DNA of 64,000 bases from Candidatus Nitrotoga sp. CP45 (GTDB lineage Bacteria > Pseudomonadota > Gammaproteobacteria > Burkholderiales > Gallionellaceae): assembly GCA_945874105.1 (NCBI GenBank), contig CAMCFJ010000002.1:62001-126000 (forward strand), read 5' to 3'. Under the pieces are notes generated by a model. That model made no database searches. It saw only the letters and a list, made by a program, of their open reading frames with translations, and was not told the origin of the DNA. The translations under genes were made by a program, and so were the position numbers. Shown here piece after piece: positions 51,237 through 60,828 of this stretch (its first letter is position 1; every line of letters begins with the position of its first letter).

Positions 51237-52178
51237 TCAGATTCGATTAATAAATATAATTAGCCGTAAGACCAAATTATCAAACCTTTTTTGCCGCCAT
51301 ATTTCCTTGGATAACACTAACTGAACGCGACACCACAATGATGATTTTGCTGCGATGAATTTATCGAGAGTTAACCTTTGGGACAAGGTTACGTCTTTTT
51401 CAAACATATTCAAAAAAACAGAAGCCTGCAACCAAGCCTGCAACCAAAGCAATCCTCTTCCGCTGTAAATAAATCGATGCAGCTTTCTTTTTAATTCATC
51501 GAATATATTCACTGCTGCACCGATCATGTTGTTACCGTGCTGTCGATATTTTATATGGGTATTATTATCAAAAATCACTTCACCAAAACAAGACAGAACC
51601 AAATAACACCACCAATCATGCATCAAAACCTTGCCTGGCAGATGCCTGCAAATAAGTTCTATTGCTTTTCGGTTAAGCACCATCGTACAGCCGGTCGCAA
51701 CATTTTCAACTAGCGCATTACCAAAGCCAATTTGTCTTGGTGTATGGGTAAATCCAATATGGTTTAGCTGTTCATCAACAATTTCTAGCCTGGAGCAGAA
51801 TAACGCCGGATGATGATCGGCGACCATTGACAATGCTGAAATTGCATACGCAATTTTATCAGCATGCCAAACATCATCCTGATCACAGAAAGCAACGTAT
51901 TCTGTTTCAGTTAACGCCGCATTCTGCAGTAATTCAAAGAAACTCAGGGCTGGCCCCAGATTGTGATGCTCGTCTAATATCTCTAAACGTCCTCCGGATT
52001 GCGCATTCTCTAAAATGCTTCTCGTTGAATCGGATGATCCGTCGTCCCGAGCCAGGATCCTGATGTTGGGATAGGTTTGTGCATACAATGACTCCAGCTG
52101 TTGCTGAAGAAACTTGCTTCCATTGTATGTGGAAAGTAGTACTGTGACCTTATTTGGCTTAGGTACCTCTGGCGTCAT
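51237..52178 (-). CDS. Glycosyltransferase family 2
   Basis: VTVLLSTYNGSKFLQQQLESLYAQTYPNIRILARDDGSSDSTRSIL; YVAFCDQDDVW. Confidence 0.93.
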   Translation of the reverse strand: MTPEVPKPNKVTVLLSTYNGSKFLQQQLESLYAQTYPNIRILARDDGSSDSTRSILENAQSGGRLEILDEHHNLGPALSFFELLQNAALTETEYVAFCDQDDVWHADKIAYAISALSMVADHHPALFCSRLEIVDEQLNHIGFTHTPRQIGFGNALVENVATGCTMVLNRKAIELICRHLPGKVLMHDWWCYLVLSCFGEVIFDNNTHIKYRQHGNNMIGAAVNIFDELKRKLHRFIYSGRGLLWLQAWLQASVFLNMFEKDVTLSQRLTLDKFIAAKSSLWCRVQLVLSKEIWRQKRFDNLVLRLIIFINRI

Positions 52179-52534
52179 CTTTTAGCTCCATCCTTGACAA
52201 ATCTATCTGCTTTATTCATGGACGCTTCCATATAGATGTGCCCCGGTATCTTCTAAATCTTTTATTTCCTGCAAGGAGCCCCTGAAACCCCTCACACTTG
52301 ACCTAAGTCAGCGTCAAATTATTTAATAATTTTCAGATAGTACCTACATCTGAATAATGTAATAAAAGTTTTTTGTGCGATTTGTTTAAAATTTTAAATT
52401 TTAAGTATATCTAGCCCATTAGCATGTTCGCAATTAAAAATCTCCTGCCCCGAAGGGGAAGCCGTTAAATCGCCATCCGATTTCGATACCGATGTTGACC
52501 ATCTTGGCAAAATTGCCGGACACTACTGAAGAAA

Positions 52535-53305
52535 TTATTTAAATTTTTTCATTATCTTTGACATAAAAAAACTAACATTACAGATAAGCAATGATAGGCA
52601 TTTATAACCGAAGGAAAATTTAAAATTAATGCAGTTTTCATAAACGCCGGACAATTGCCGATTAAATGCACTGCGATCAAGGGAGTTAGACACGCCACCA
52701 GTTTTAAAAACAACAATATCTTGGTCAAGCCACACTGCTATTTTGTATATTTTATGCTCATATGTATGTAGTAAGTCAGCCAATGGTTCAGAGTCTATTT
52801 TAAATATATTTTTTAAAAACCACACTCTTTTATAAATTAGTCCTTGGGAATGACATGGATTTCTCCACGGGAACAACCTGCGTTCTCCAAAAAAACAGCG
52901 ATTATCAAAGGCCATATATTTTTTGCCATCATAAATTCTTACGCCAGCATAGATCACATTGCTGTTTACATATGCCTTATTTTCAAAGATATCTTTAACA
53001 TTGTGAAAACCCAGATATTCATCACCACAACCTAAAAAAATTAAAAAATCACCACTTGCTGCTTGAGCACATATGTTGAAGGCATCATAAATACCTTTAT
53101 CTTGCCCTTCTATAAGCCTCACATTTAAGTTGAAATTTTTTATGTAATTTCGTATCTCATCAGACAAATGGGATTCAAATATCTTAATAACGAGTTCAGC
53201 CTCCCCCTCACTTTTATTTAGTACAGAGTCAATTGTGATTCTAACATCCGCAAATTTCTCAGATGGGCCAACTGGTATACAAATAGAAATTAGCATTAAA
53301 TTCAA
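52535..53305 (-). CDS. Glycosyltransferase (GT2-like, WcaA type)
   Basis: ISICIPVGPSEKFADVRITIDSVLNK...GQDKGIYDAFNICAQAASGDFLIFLGCGDEY. Confidence 0.85.
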   Translation of the reverse strand: MNLMLISICIPVGPSEKFADVRITIDSVLNKSEGEAELVIKIFESHLSDEIRNYIKNFNLNVRLIEGQDKGIYDAFNICAQAASGDFLIFLGCGDEYLGFHNVKDIFENKAYVNSNVIYAGVRIYDGKKYMAFDNRCFFGERRLFPWRNPCHSQGLIYKRVWFLKNIFKIDSEPLADLLHTYEHKIYKIAVWLDQDIVVFKTGGVSNSLDRSAFNRQLSGVYENCINFKFSFGYKCLSLLICNVSFFMSKIMKKFK

Positions 53306-53631
53306 TAGTTTTAGGCTGCAAATTTCCGAGTTTAAGGCAATTTAAGCAGCCGCTGTAATCTTGCTCGAAATGAGCTGAAATTTCTGGTGCTACTTGCTTC
53401 CCTTTCATGGCGGAGTACAAAAGATCTCTTTCGATGAGAGGATGAATAGGCTGTTCAATCAGCCTGCTGAAATCGAAATCAGGGGGGTTGTATAGTGCGC
53501 ATTGCGGGCGCAACAGAAATAAACTGTGATCGATTCGCCTGAACGATCGCCTTTGGCAGCCAGTCGGTGCGGTGCGGGTTGACCGCATATCCGGCGAGGC
53601 AGAGCTGCAAGTGGGCGGGGGCAATCGTCAT
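53259..53631 (-). pseudogene. Split or frameshifted ORF: start overlaps the upstream gene's stop, reading frame breaks at a C6 tract
   Basis: ATG at 53631 overlaps (ATGA) the upstream stop: MTIAPAHLQLCLAGYAVNPHRTDWLPKAIVQANRSQFISVAPAMRTIQPP*; losing one C from CCCCCC joins it to DFDFSRLIEQPIHPLIERDLLYSAMKGKQVAPEISAHFEQDYSGCLNCLKLGNLQP... Confidence 0.55.
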
Positions 53632-54587
53632 AGCTGCTTCACCCTATGCAGGCGCACACGCCAGAAATTGCGAACGATCAGGCCCAACAAGGTCTTTAAA
53701 CTCGCTAGCCAGCCAGGTGGTGCAGACTGTTCCAACACTTTCCAGCCTGCACTTTCCAATTGCACGATCACGGATCTAAGGTCGCGCAGATAGGGCTCAT
53801 AAATATTAGCGACAACAACGCGCGGGAGGGGAAATCTGGGGGCGAGCACGACCCTTTTCCCTTCCAAAATACGCAGCCCATGAAAGTGATAGGCCACAGC
53901 CTGAGCATAGGGAAAACGAGTGACATTCCATGGCGCAAGCAGGAGCTCTTTTTGTCCGAACACATGAACTTCGTCCGGAAATCGCTCCGGCCAGTCGTCC
54001 AGGTATTTCTGGTCGCCAAATTTTCCGTCCTCGTAACGGGCGAAACACCATTCGAGGCAACGTGCCTCCCACCACTTGCGAACAGCTTCCCCGCGTTGTC
54101 GATGGAAGGTCATGAACTGCACGCAGAACTGTCCGCTGGTGGCGGTGGAATCGTATTCTGGGGCATAGGCGTGATCGGTGATCTGCACCCCTTTACCCGA
54201 TGCTGCGAACTCCCTGAATATCATGGCCGGATTTTTCCTGAACCACAAATCGGCGTCGAGATAGGTCACGCGTTCGACTTCGAATGCTGCTTCGAAGACG
54301 AAGCGTGGGGCAAAAGGGGTCAGCGTCCAACAATACTCACCCCGGGTGCGTCCCGATTTGACCGCCAGCAATTCCGGTGTCTCCAGCTGACTAAGAGCAA
54401 GCAGTTTCAGGTTGGGCAGGTGCAGGCTGGTCAGTACGTCGTAGGCGGCTTCATCCATGCACAACACCCACAGCGCGTAAGAGCCGGCATGCCGCTCCAT
54501 CGACGCGTGCAACGCCAGACCCTGCGGCAGAAAAAGGCTGTCAAACAGGGTGACATAGTGTTCCATTGCGGGATGGGCGATCTTCAT
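53628..54587 (-). CDS. Putative nucleotide-diphospho-sugar transferase (GT8-like)
   Basis: HYVTLFDSLFLPQGLALHASMERHAGSYALWVLCMDE; FEVERVTYLDADLWFRKNP. Confidence 0.78.
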   Translation of the reverse strand: MKIAHPAMEHYVTLFDSLFLPQGLALHASMERHAGSYALWVLCMDEAAYDVLTSLHLPNLKLLALSQLETPELLAVKSGRTRGEYCWTLTPFAPRFVFEAAFEVERVTYLDADLWFRKNPAMIFREFAASGKGVQITDHAYAPEYDSTATSGQFCVQFMTFHRQRGEAVRKWWEARCLEWCFARYEDGKFGDQKYLDDWPERFPDEVHVFGQKELLLAPWNVTRFPYAQAVAYHFHGLRILEGKRVVLAPRFPLPRVVVANIYEPYLRDLRSVIVQLESAGWKVLEQSAPPGWLASLKTLLGLIVRNFWRVRLHRVKQL

Positions 54588-54599
54588 AGCACTCGGTCT

Positions 54600-55703
54600 T
54601 TACGGCAGCTTAAATGCATTCACCGCCGCGATCACCGCTGCCGTATCCGCGTCGCTCATCTGCGGATGGCATGGCAGCGAAAGGCAGCACGCGGCATGAT
54701 GCTCGCTTTGACCAAGTCCCTGTGGATCGCGTCGCATCTCCAAGCACGGAGGCTGCTGGTGGATAGGGATCGGATAATGGATCAGCGTCTGTATGTCGTG
54801 CGCCTGCAAATGCCCCTGCAGCGCGTCACGCGCTTCGCAACACACGACAAAGAGGTGATAGACATGGGCACTTTCCGCTTCGGGCGCGGCAAGCAGTCGC
54901 ACATCGGGATGAACAATGCCTGCTCGGTAGGCTGCAGCGATCTCGCGCCGCCGCTGTGTGAATTCCTCAAGCCATTGCAGGCGCGTCGACAGTATCGCCG
55001 CCTGAATTTCGTCGAGACGGCTGTTGAGCCCCAGCTCGGGGTGATGATAGCGAACACTCTGGCCATAGTTGCGCAATGTCCCAGCCCGTCTGGCGAGCGT
55101 TTCGTCGCGTGTGACCAACATCCCGCCGTCGCCAACGGCTCCCAAATTCTTGGTTGGATAGAAGCTGTATGCTCCGGCCGCGCCGAACGCGCCTGCCACC
55201 GTACCGTTTTGTGAGGCAAGATGTGCCTGCGCGCAGTCCTCAATCAGCGCGATGTCGTGCTGCCTGCACCAATCGACCCAGCCCGGCATATTGTGAACCT
55301 GGCCATACAGATGCACCAGTACCGCTGCGCGCGTTTTCGATGTAAAGCAACGCTCCGCGCTTGCCATCGAGAGCAGCGCCGTGTTGGGATCGATGTCGGC
55401 GAGCACCGGCGTGGCCCCGGCACGCAGGATCGCCAGCACCGTGGCGAATGCAGTCATCGGCGTAGTGATGACCTCGTCGCCTGGCCCAACATCCAACCCA
55501 CGCAGGGCGATCTCGATCGCGTCCATGCCGTTGCCCACTCCAACCGCGTGATCGACACTACAGATCGATGCCCACTCGCGTTCGAAGGCTTTCAGTTCGC
55601 CGCCTAGCACATACCAGCCAGACTCAAACACACGAGCCACTGCCGCCTGCATCGCCTCTCGGATCGCGGGTGGTTCGATCTTAAAATCGTTCATCAGGAT
55701 CAT
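54600..55703 (-). CDS. DegT/DnrJ/EryC1/StrS family aminotransferase
   Basis: VGVGNGMDAIEIALRGLDVGPGDEVITTPMTAFATVLAILRAGATPVLADID; YSFYPTKNLGAVGDGGMLVT. Confidence 0.95.
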   Translation of the reverse strand: MILMNDFKIEPPAIREAMQAAVARVFESGWYVLGGELKAFEREWASICSVDHAVGVGNGMDAIEIALRGLDVGPGDEVITTPMTAFATVLAILRAGATPVLADIDPNTALLSMASAERCFTSKTRAAVLVHLYGQVHNMPGWVDWCRQHDIALIEDCAQAHLASQNGTVAGAFGAAGAYSFYPTKNLGAVGDGGMLVTRDETLARRAGTLRNYGQSVRYHHPELGLNSRLDEIQAAILSTRLQWLEEFTQRRREIAAAYRAGIVHPDVRLLAAPEAESAHVYHLFVVCCEARDALQGHLQAHDIQTLIHYPIPIHQQPPCLEMRRDPQGLGQSEHHAACCLSLPCHPQMSDADTAAVIAAVNAFKLP

Positions 55704-56698
55704 GCTCTGGCCTCCCAGTAATGCGGCCAGTGTTCGCGGTAGTACGCTACCGTGCGCGCCAGGCCATCGGCCAGCGCGACCTTGGGCGTCCAGCCCAGTT
55801 CGTGCTCGATCAGGGTGTAATCGCTGTAGTAGTCGCCGATATCGATGGCCTTACGATCAGCGGGAAAAGGCACCAGCTCGGACGTGCCGCCCTCGACCAG
55901 CGCAGTCATCATCACCGCCAGATCCTTGAGATTGATGACCTCGCGGCTACCCAAGTTGTAAACCTTGCCGTTGGCAGCGTCATTGGCCCCAGCTAACAGC
56001 AGGGCGTCGACGCAGTCATCGACATAATTAAAGTCGCGCAACTGCAAGCCGTCACCAAAAACCTTGATCGGTTTGCCCTCAATCAGCAGCCGTACCCAGA
56101 TGCCGAGAAAAGTCTGGCGCGCATCGCATACCCGCATCCCTGGCCCGTAGGTATTGGTCAGGCGCAGCGCGCAGGCGCGGATACCGTAGACGTTGTTGTA
56201 GAGCAGGTGATACCACTCGCCCGCGAGCTTATTGATGCCGTTCACGTCGACCGGGCGAATCGCATGTTTTTCGTCCACCGGCAGGTAATCCGGCTTGCCG
56301 TAGAGCTGGCGTGTACTCGCGAAGACCAGCTTGATGGCCGGGTTCGCCTTGCGGCACGACTCCAGAATCGAGAGCTGCGCCATGGCGTTGATGCCGAGAT
56401 CGGTCTGCGGGTCGCTCATCGAATCAAGATGACTGGTCTGCCCCGCCAGATTGAACAGGTAATCCTTGCCTTGCACCAGATACGCCATCGCGTGAGGGTC
56501 GCGCACGTCGCAGACATTGACCGTCACCCGGTCGGCGATGTCGGCAACGTTGAACAGGTTGCCACCGTATTGTGGAATCAGGCTATCGACCAGCGTTACG
56601 TTTGCGCCCAAGCCGACCAGCCGTCTGGCCAGCGCTGAGCCGATGAAGCCGAGGCCACCGGTGATGAGGATGTGGCGTGCTTGATAGGCATTTACCAT
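55700..56698 (-). CDS. NAD-dependent epimerase/dehydratase (SDR)
   Basis: HILITGGLGFIGSALARRLVGLGANVTLVDSLIPQYGGN; FNLAGQTSHLDSMSDPQTDLGINAMAQLSILE. Confidence 0.92.
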   Translation of the reverse strand: MVNAYQARHILITGGLGFIGSALARRLVGLGANVTLVDSLIPQYGGNLFNVADIADRVTVNVCDVRDPHAMAYLVQGKDYLFNLAGQTSHLDSMSDPQTDLGINAMAQLSILESCRKANPAIKLVFASTRQLYGKPDYLPVDEKHAIRPVDVNGINKLAGEWYHLLYNNVYGIRACALRLTNTYGPGMRVCDARQTFLGIWVRLLIEGKPIKVFGDGLQLRDFNYVDDCVDALLLAGANDAANGKVYNLGSREVINLKDLAVMMTALVEGGTSELVPFPADRKAIDIGDYYSDYTLIEHELGWTPKVALADGLARTVAYYREHWPHYWEARA

Positions 56699-57648
56699 GT
56701 TTTCGTTTTCAGCATATGCGTTAATTTCCTGAGCGCCTGTAACCCCACCCTGAAATACCCGTGCGATAAGCACTTTAGGGATTCCTCTACCATTTCGGAA
56801 AAAAGCGGTTCACCGAATTTCTTTTGCCCGGCTTTTGCTAAATGCAGAGCGAACCCGTGCTCGGCATTGATGGAAGAAAAAACCCAACCCAGCAGATATT
56901 CTCGAAGGCCCAGCGAATCGCTGTCAAACTTGTTGATGTAGGAAATTTCGCACCAGCCCGGGGCCATCTTCAAAAATGAATCTAGGCTTCTGCGTTGCAG
57001 AGTGTTGAGGCTAGACAGGTCTTCCTGCTCTATCCTGTGCGAGCCCTTGACGTACATGCTGGAAACCCAGAACGGGCACTTGTCCATGTATGCCATCAGC
57101 TGATGCAGCTTGTCCTCTCCCAAATATGCATCGATGATACCAGGCTCGAATTCCGCAACGATCATATTCGATACCGTGCTTGCAGGCAGGGCATCGAAAA
57201 TCCGCAGGTCGGTGCCTTGCGTGTCTGTTTTGTACCAATCGATATAGTCAATATCGATTGCCTGGAGCGCGGTTTTGAGATCGACGGCGGGCATCTTGGT
57301 CGTTTTTTCCACTTCGAACAGCCCACAGAAGGCCCAGCGGTTGAGGGCTTGACTATTCGGAGGCAGCGAGCTCGAACAGTAAGGGGATCGCGTCAGATAG
57401 AACTCGACCTCGTCCGCCGCTTTGGCGGCCACTAGCCGATTCATCGAATAAAGCTTGCGGAAGCCTTTGTCGCTCGATTCAGCAATGGTGAAGTCGCGCG
57501 TGTCCGCATCGAACGCGACGCATATCGCATCGGGCGCGATCAGCTTCCAACATTTAGGCAGTGAGCCAGAGGCGCCAACGTCGATCAAAACCGGCGGCTT
57601 CAAGGCCAGGGAACGATGCTTTAACGCTTTCGAAATCAACCGCTTCAT
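56692..57648 (-). CDS. FkbM-like methyltransferase
   Basis: PPVLIDVGASGSLPKCWKLIAPDAICVAFDAD; IDWYKTDTQGTDLRIFDALP. Confidence 0.75.
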   Translation of the reverse strand: MKRLISKALKHRSLALKPPVLIDVGASGSLPKCWKLIAPDAICVAFDADTRDFTIAESSDKGFRKLYSMNRLVAAKAADEVEFYLTRSPYCSSSLPPNSQALNRWAFCGLFEVEKTTKMPAVDLKTALQAIDIDYIDWYKTDTQGTDLRIFDALPASTVSNMIVAEFEPGIIDAYLGEDKLHQLMAYMDKCPFWVSSMYVKGSHRIEQEDLSSLNTLQRRSLDSFLKMAPGWCEISYINKFDSDSLGLREYLLGWVFSSINAEHGFALHLAKAGQKKFGEPLFSEMVEESLKCLSHGYFRVGLQALRKLTHMLKTKTW

Positions 57649-58475
57649 AGCCCCACCTTGTTGAAAATAAATCCCTTGAACATCGAATCGATCAATCCAA
57701 GCGCCGGAAAATCCAGACTAGGGAAGGCTGAAACCAGTTGATAGTCTGGTGAAAACCATTCTATTAACCGACGTTCAGACAAAGATCGACAGGCGTAACT
57801 TGCCGGGTAGATCGTGCATGGAACATGCTGGACATAGTGCCGCGTTATTGTCGAATCGTTGACGATGGTTCGATCCAGAATGATCGTTGAAGGGTGGGCT
57901 CGAACCAATACATCGACTATCGCCTCTGGGTCGTCCACATACTGGAGTACGCCCGATAAAAGCACGGCATTGGGCTGCTGGTCTAGAAGACAGGCTTCGA
58001 GGCTTTCATAAAATTTCAGCGTTTCATCCTGGACGTGCTTTTTCCCGGCCTCAACATAATGTTTCTGTTCGATCACGTTCCAGCGTAGCTCCGGTAAGGT
58101 GCCAAGCAATTTTCTGTGCTGAAAGTAACTGCTTCCCAGTGCCCCGCCGAAATCTAGGACATTCAGATTACCATTGTTCTGCGCAGCCGCCCACATCAAG
58201 CCCGTAAGTGCGGGCCATGCGTACTCAGGTTCAAAAAACAATACCGAGTCGCGCTCGAATACCGCTTCACCGCGTTTGACTTTGAGAGTGGCATCCAGCA
58301 CACGGGTGAGGATCGCGTCGGTGTCATAGCCAGTAGCATGCTGGCAGGCTTCAGCCCAGCTAGGGAAGCTCCCTTCAAATCGGTTACCGCCACCACGAAT
58401 TTGTTGTAACCAGCGGGATACAAGTGGAGGCAAGCAATCTTTGACCAGAGCTTTTGGCGAAGTCATGCTGTCCAC
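57645..58475 (-). CDS. Methyltransferase, TIGR04325-like
   Basis: FEGSFPSWAEACQHATGYDTDAILTRVLDATLKVKRGEAVFERDSVLF; LNVLDFGGALGSSYFQHRKLL. Confidence 0.82.
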   Translation of the reverse strand: MDSMTSPKALVKDCLPPLVSRWLQQIRGGGNRFEGSFPSWAEACQHATGYDTDAILTRVLDATLKVKRGEAVFERDSVLFFEPEYAWPALTGLMWAAAQNNGNLNVLDFGGALGSSYFQHRKLLGTLPELRWNVIEQKHYVEAGKKHVQDETLKFYESLEACLLDQQPNAVLLSGVLQYVDDPEAIVDVLVRAHPSTIILDRTIVNDSTITRHYVQHVPCTIYPASYACRSLSERRLIEWFSPDYQLVSAFPSLDFPALGLIDSMFKGFIFNKVGL

Positions 58476-59371
58476 CTAGAATAAAAAAAGCCAAATAGAT
58501 GCTTGAGCCAGTAAGTCCCCCTCCAGCGTCTATGCTTCCTAAAAAATCGTTCTACCTCACGGCTGGCAGGTCCACAGGCTTCCACGATAAGACCTTCAAG
58601 CCGGATGGGACGCTCACTTAACACCGAGTCCATCATACTGGATTTGTCGGAATTAGTTCCTGATGCGTCATTGCCAATGTTGTGCACCAGCGAGCGGCCG
58701 GGATAAAGCGTCAGCTTACCCAACAAAAAGGCTGAGGCATACCAGCGGATCGCCCAGGAATCGTTCGTGCCCGCAATCTGCTCTTCTAGCATTTGTGTGT
58801 AGGGAAAACTTCCCCCGTAGTTGAAGGCATGCTCCAGTTTGCGCTGCTTCAGCTCTAGTAACAACTGCGCGCCGTCCGGATTGAAGCATGCCCATCCGCG
58901 CCGCCAGGTCCCCCAGCCCCAGCAATCGGCACCCGGCAGAAAAAACGCCTCGGGCAGCGCTACTTCAACCGGAAAAAAATAGCCGTGGATGCTGATGATC
59001 CGGTCATCGTTTGCATAGCGCTCCAGAGCCTCGTTCATATAGGTCAGAAAAAACGGGGACGTCACCAAGTCGTCTTCGAGCACGATGACACGCTCGTGCT
59101 GGCACAAAACTTCGCTCACGCCTTCGATGATGTTGCGGGCAAGCCCAAAGTTCATGTCACGTTCGATCAGCGCCACACTGCGGAAGCCCGTTGTGCCGCG
59201 CACCAGCTCGCGGACCGCACGCACCGACGCGGCCTCGCGTTCGTTACGGGCACCGTCAGCGTAAACGATCAAATCACTTTGATCAGCCAATTCATTGGCA
59301 GCGAGCGCCGCAAGCGCACGTCGGGTATGGTCGGGGCGGGAGAAGGCGAAAAGAAGTATAGGAGCCAGCAT
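58463..59371 (-). CDS. Glycosyltransferase (GT2-like sugar transferase)
   Basis: PILLFAFSRPDHTRRALAALAAN; ERVIVLEDDLVTSPFFLTYMNEALERYA; FFLPGADCWGWGTWRRGWACF. Confidence 0.88.
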   Translation of the reverse strand: MLAPILLFAFSRPDHTRRALAALAANELADQSDLIVYADGARNEREAASVRAVRELVRGTTGFRSVALIERDMNFGLARNIIEGVSEVLCQHERVIVLEDDLVTSPFFLTYMNEALERYANDDRIISIHGYFFPVEVALPEAFFLPGADCWGWGTWRRGWACFNPDGAQLLLELKQRKLEHAFNYGGSFPYTQMLEEQIAGTNDSWAIRWYASAFLLGKLTLYPGRSLVHNIGNDASGTNSDKSSMMDSVLSERPIRLEGLIVEACGPASREVERFFRKHRRWRGTYWLKHLFGFFYSRWTA

Positions 59372-59382
59372 GCCGTCAGTGA

Positions 59383-60111
59383 TTACTCGACAATGTTACG
59401 CGGTTCACAGCGCTTAAAAAAAACGGTGTTAACAGCCTTGGCATACATTTCATACCCACAGCTTTCCATGAACTTGTTGACGTCGCTCGATTTTAATTTG
59501 GACAACGAATTGTCAAGAATTTCCACCAAGATAATTTCAGGCCGGTACTTGTTCCAATTATTAGATTTCAGTACATCCAAGTCCATACCTTCCACGTCAA
59601 TGCTCATGAAATCGATGCGCATATTCGGAGGAAGGTGCTCGTCGAGGATTGAACTGAGTGATTTCGTATCAATCTTTATCGTTCTTTCAATATGGTAGGA
59701 GTCAAGTGACGAAGCCCTTTGCTGCGAGAGGTGGGCGTCAAAACCGTTCAATGCCGTTTCATTGAAAATATAATATGTTAGAGAACTTTGATCGGGCCCA
59801 ACCGGAATTTCCAGGTTGATGTCTCTCTGGCGTTGTTTGTTAAATAATTGCATGCTGCCTGGCATGGCGTCGATGTTTATTCCAAACCATCCCTGCTTAT
59901 AAAAATGGAAGGTATTGGAAAAGCGTTTGGGGTGGTGGGCACCGACGTCAACATAGAATCCCTTAGACTTATCAGCAAAAAATCGGCGAAGAATCATATC
60001 CTCGCCTTCTTGTGAATACGATTTCGAGGCATGTCCATCCAAGATAAAAAAGTGGACAAAATCCCTGATCGATCTGGGCACTATGCGCCTGATACTTTTG
60101 TATATGGCCAT
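59383..60111 (-). CDS. FkbM family methyltransferase
   Basis: SYSQEGEDMILRRFFADKSKGFYVDVGAHHPKRFSNTFHFYKQGWFGINIDAMPGSMQLF; MRIDFMSIDVEGMDLDVL. Confidence 0.93.
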   Translation of the reverse strand: MAIYKSIRRIVPRSIRDFVHFFILDGHASKSYSQEGEDMILRRFFADKSKGFYVDVGAHHPKRFSNTFHFYKQGWFGINIDAMPGSMQLFNKQRQRDINLEIPVGPDQSSLTYYIFNETALNGFDAHLSQQRASSLDSYHIERTIKIDTKSLSSILDEHLPPNMRIDFMSIDVEGMDLDVLKSNNWNKYRPEIILVEILDNSLSKLKSSDVNKFMESCGYEMYAKAVNTVFFKRCEPRNIVE

Positions 60112-60117
60112 GGTCTT

Positions 60118-60828
60118 TTATTGCCTCGCAGTGGCGGCAACGGGGTATTGGTCGTCCGCGAGCAGTTTCAAAGCGCCAATGGCGTAGCCCGGCAGTCGAT
60201 CGGCGGACGGGCGGTATAGAAAAGATCGGGAGAAAAATAATGAAGTGGTCCAAGTGTAGTTGTTTATGGGGCCAAAGCCATGGAAGTCGACCTGCAAGAA
60301 ATCGTGTTTTTCCCGCAGGTATTTTGCAGTTTCAGGATGCCAGTCGGAGTTATCCAGGATCACCAGCCCGTCAGCAGCAAGAATATCCGAAACACTCTCA
60401 GCACAACGATGCCGGTGTATTCCATCGATGATAACAACGTCGAATTTCTCCCCGGTTGCGGCCACCAAATAGTCGGACTCGTTCTCGGCGAGAATTATTT
60501 TCAGATTTGCGACGACGTTTCTTGCGCTTGTTGCAAACCACTCCTTATCATGCTCTACCGCAAGCACAGATTCAGCCCTTCTGGCCCACCATATTGAGCT
60601 CGCGCCAGACCCAAATTCCAGAATTTTCGAGCCCGAGAAATCCAGGCCGGCAAGATATTCGATCGTGGGATAGGTGTACCACGGGATGGCATTGCCTTCT
60701 TTATCTATGCATTTCCAGGTGGAAATGGATTTCCTCTGCCCATACTCTTCCGACAGTATCCAGAAATTCCGAATGACCTTCCGGAAGTTTGCAGGAATGA
60801 TTCGACGGAATATTCGCTTAGCGAACAT
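60118..60828 (-). CDS. Class I SAM-dependent methyltransferase-like protein
   Basis: IPWYTYPTIEYLAGLDFSGSKILEFGSGASSIWWARRAESVLAVEHD; FDVVIIDGIHRHRC. Confidence 0.83.
   Translation of the reverse strand: MFAKRIFRRIIPANFRKVIRNFWILSEEYGQRKSISTWKCIDKEGNAIPWYTYPTIEYLAGLDFSGSKILEFGSGASSIWWARRAESVLAVEHDKEWFATSARNVVANLKIILAENESDYLVAATGEKFDVVIIDGIHRHRCAESVSDILAADGLVILDNSDWHPETAKYLREKHDFLQVDFHGFGPINNYTWTTSLFFSRSFLYRPSADRLPGYAIGALKLLADDQYPVAATARQ

Noticed and set aside
53760-55214. 484-aa plus-strand ORF
   Set aside because: Fully antisense to the strongly supported GT8-like and DegT genes; shadow ORF typical of GC-rich DNA, no recognisable motif.
55221-55607. 128-aa plus-strand ORF (and similar plus-strand ORFs at 56207, 56995, 58985)
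   Set aside because: Antisense to well-supported polysaccharide genes; no motif support.
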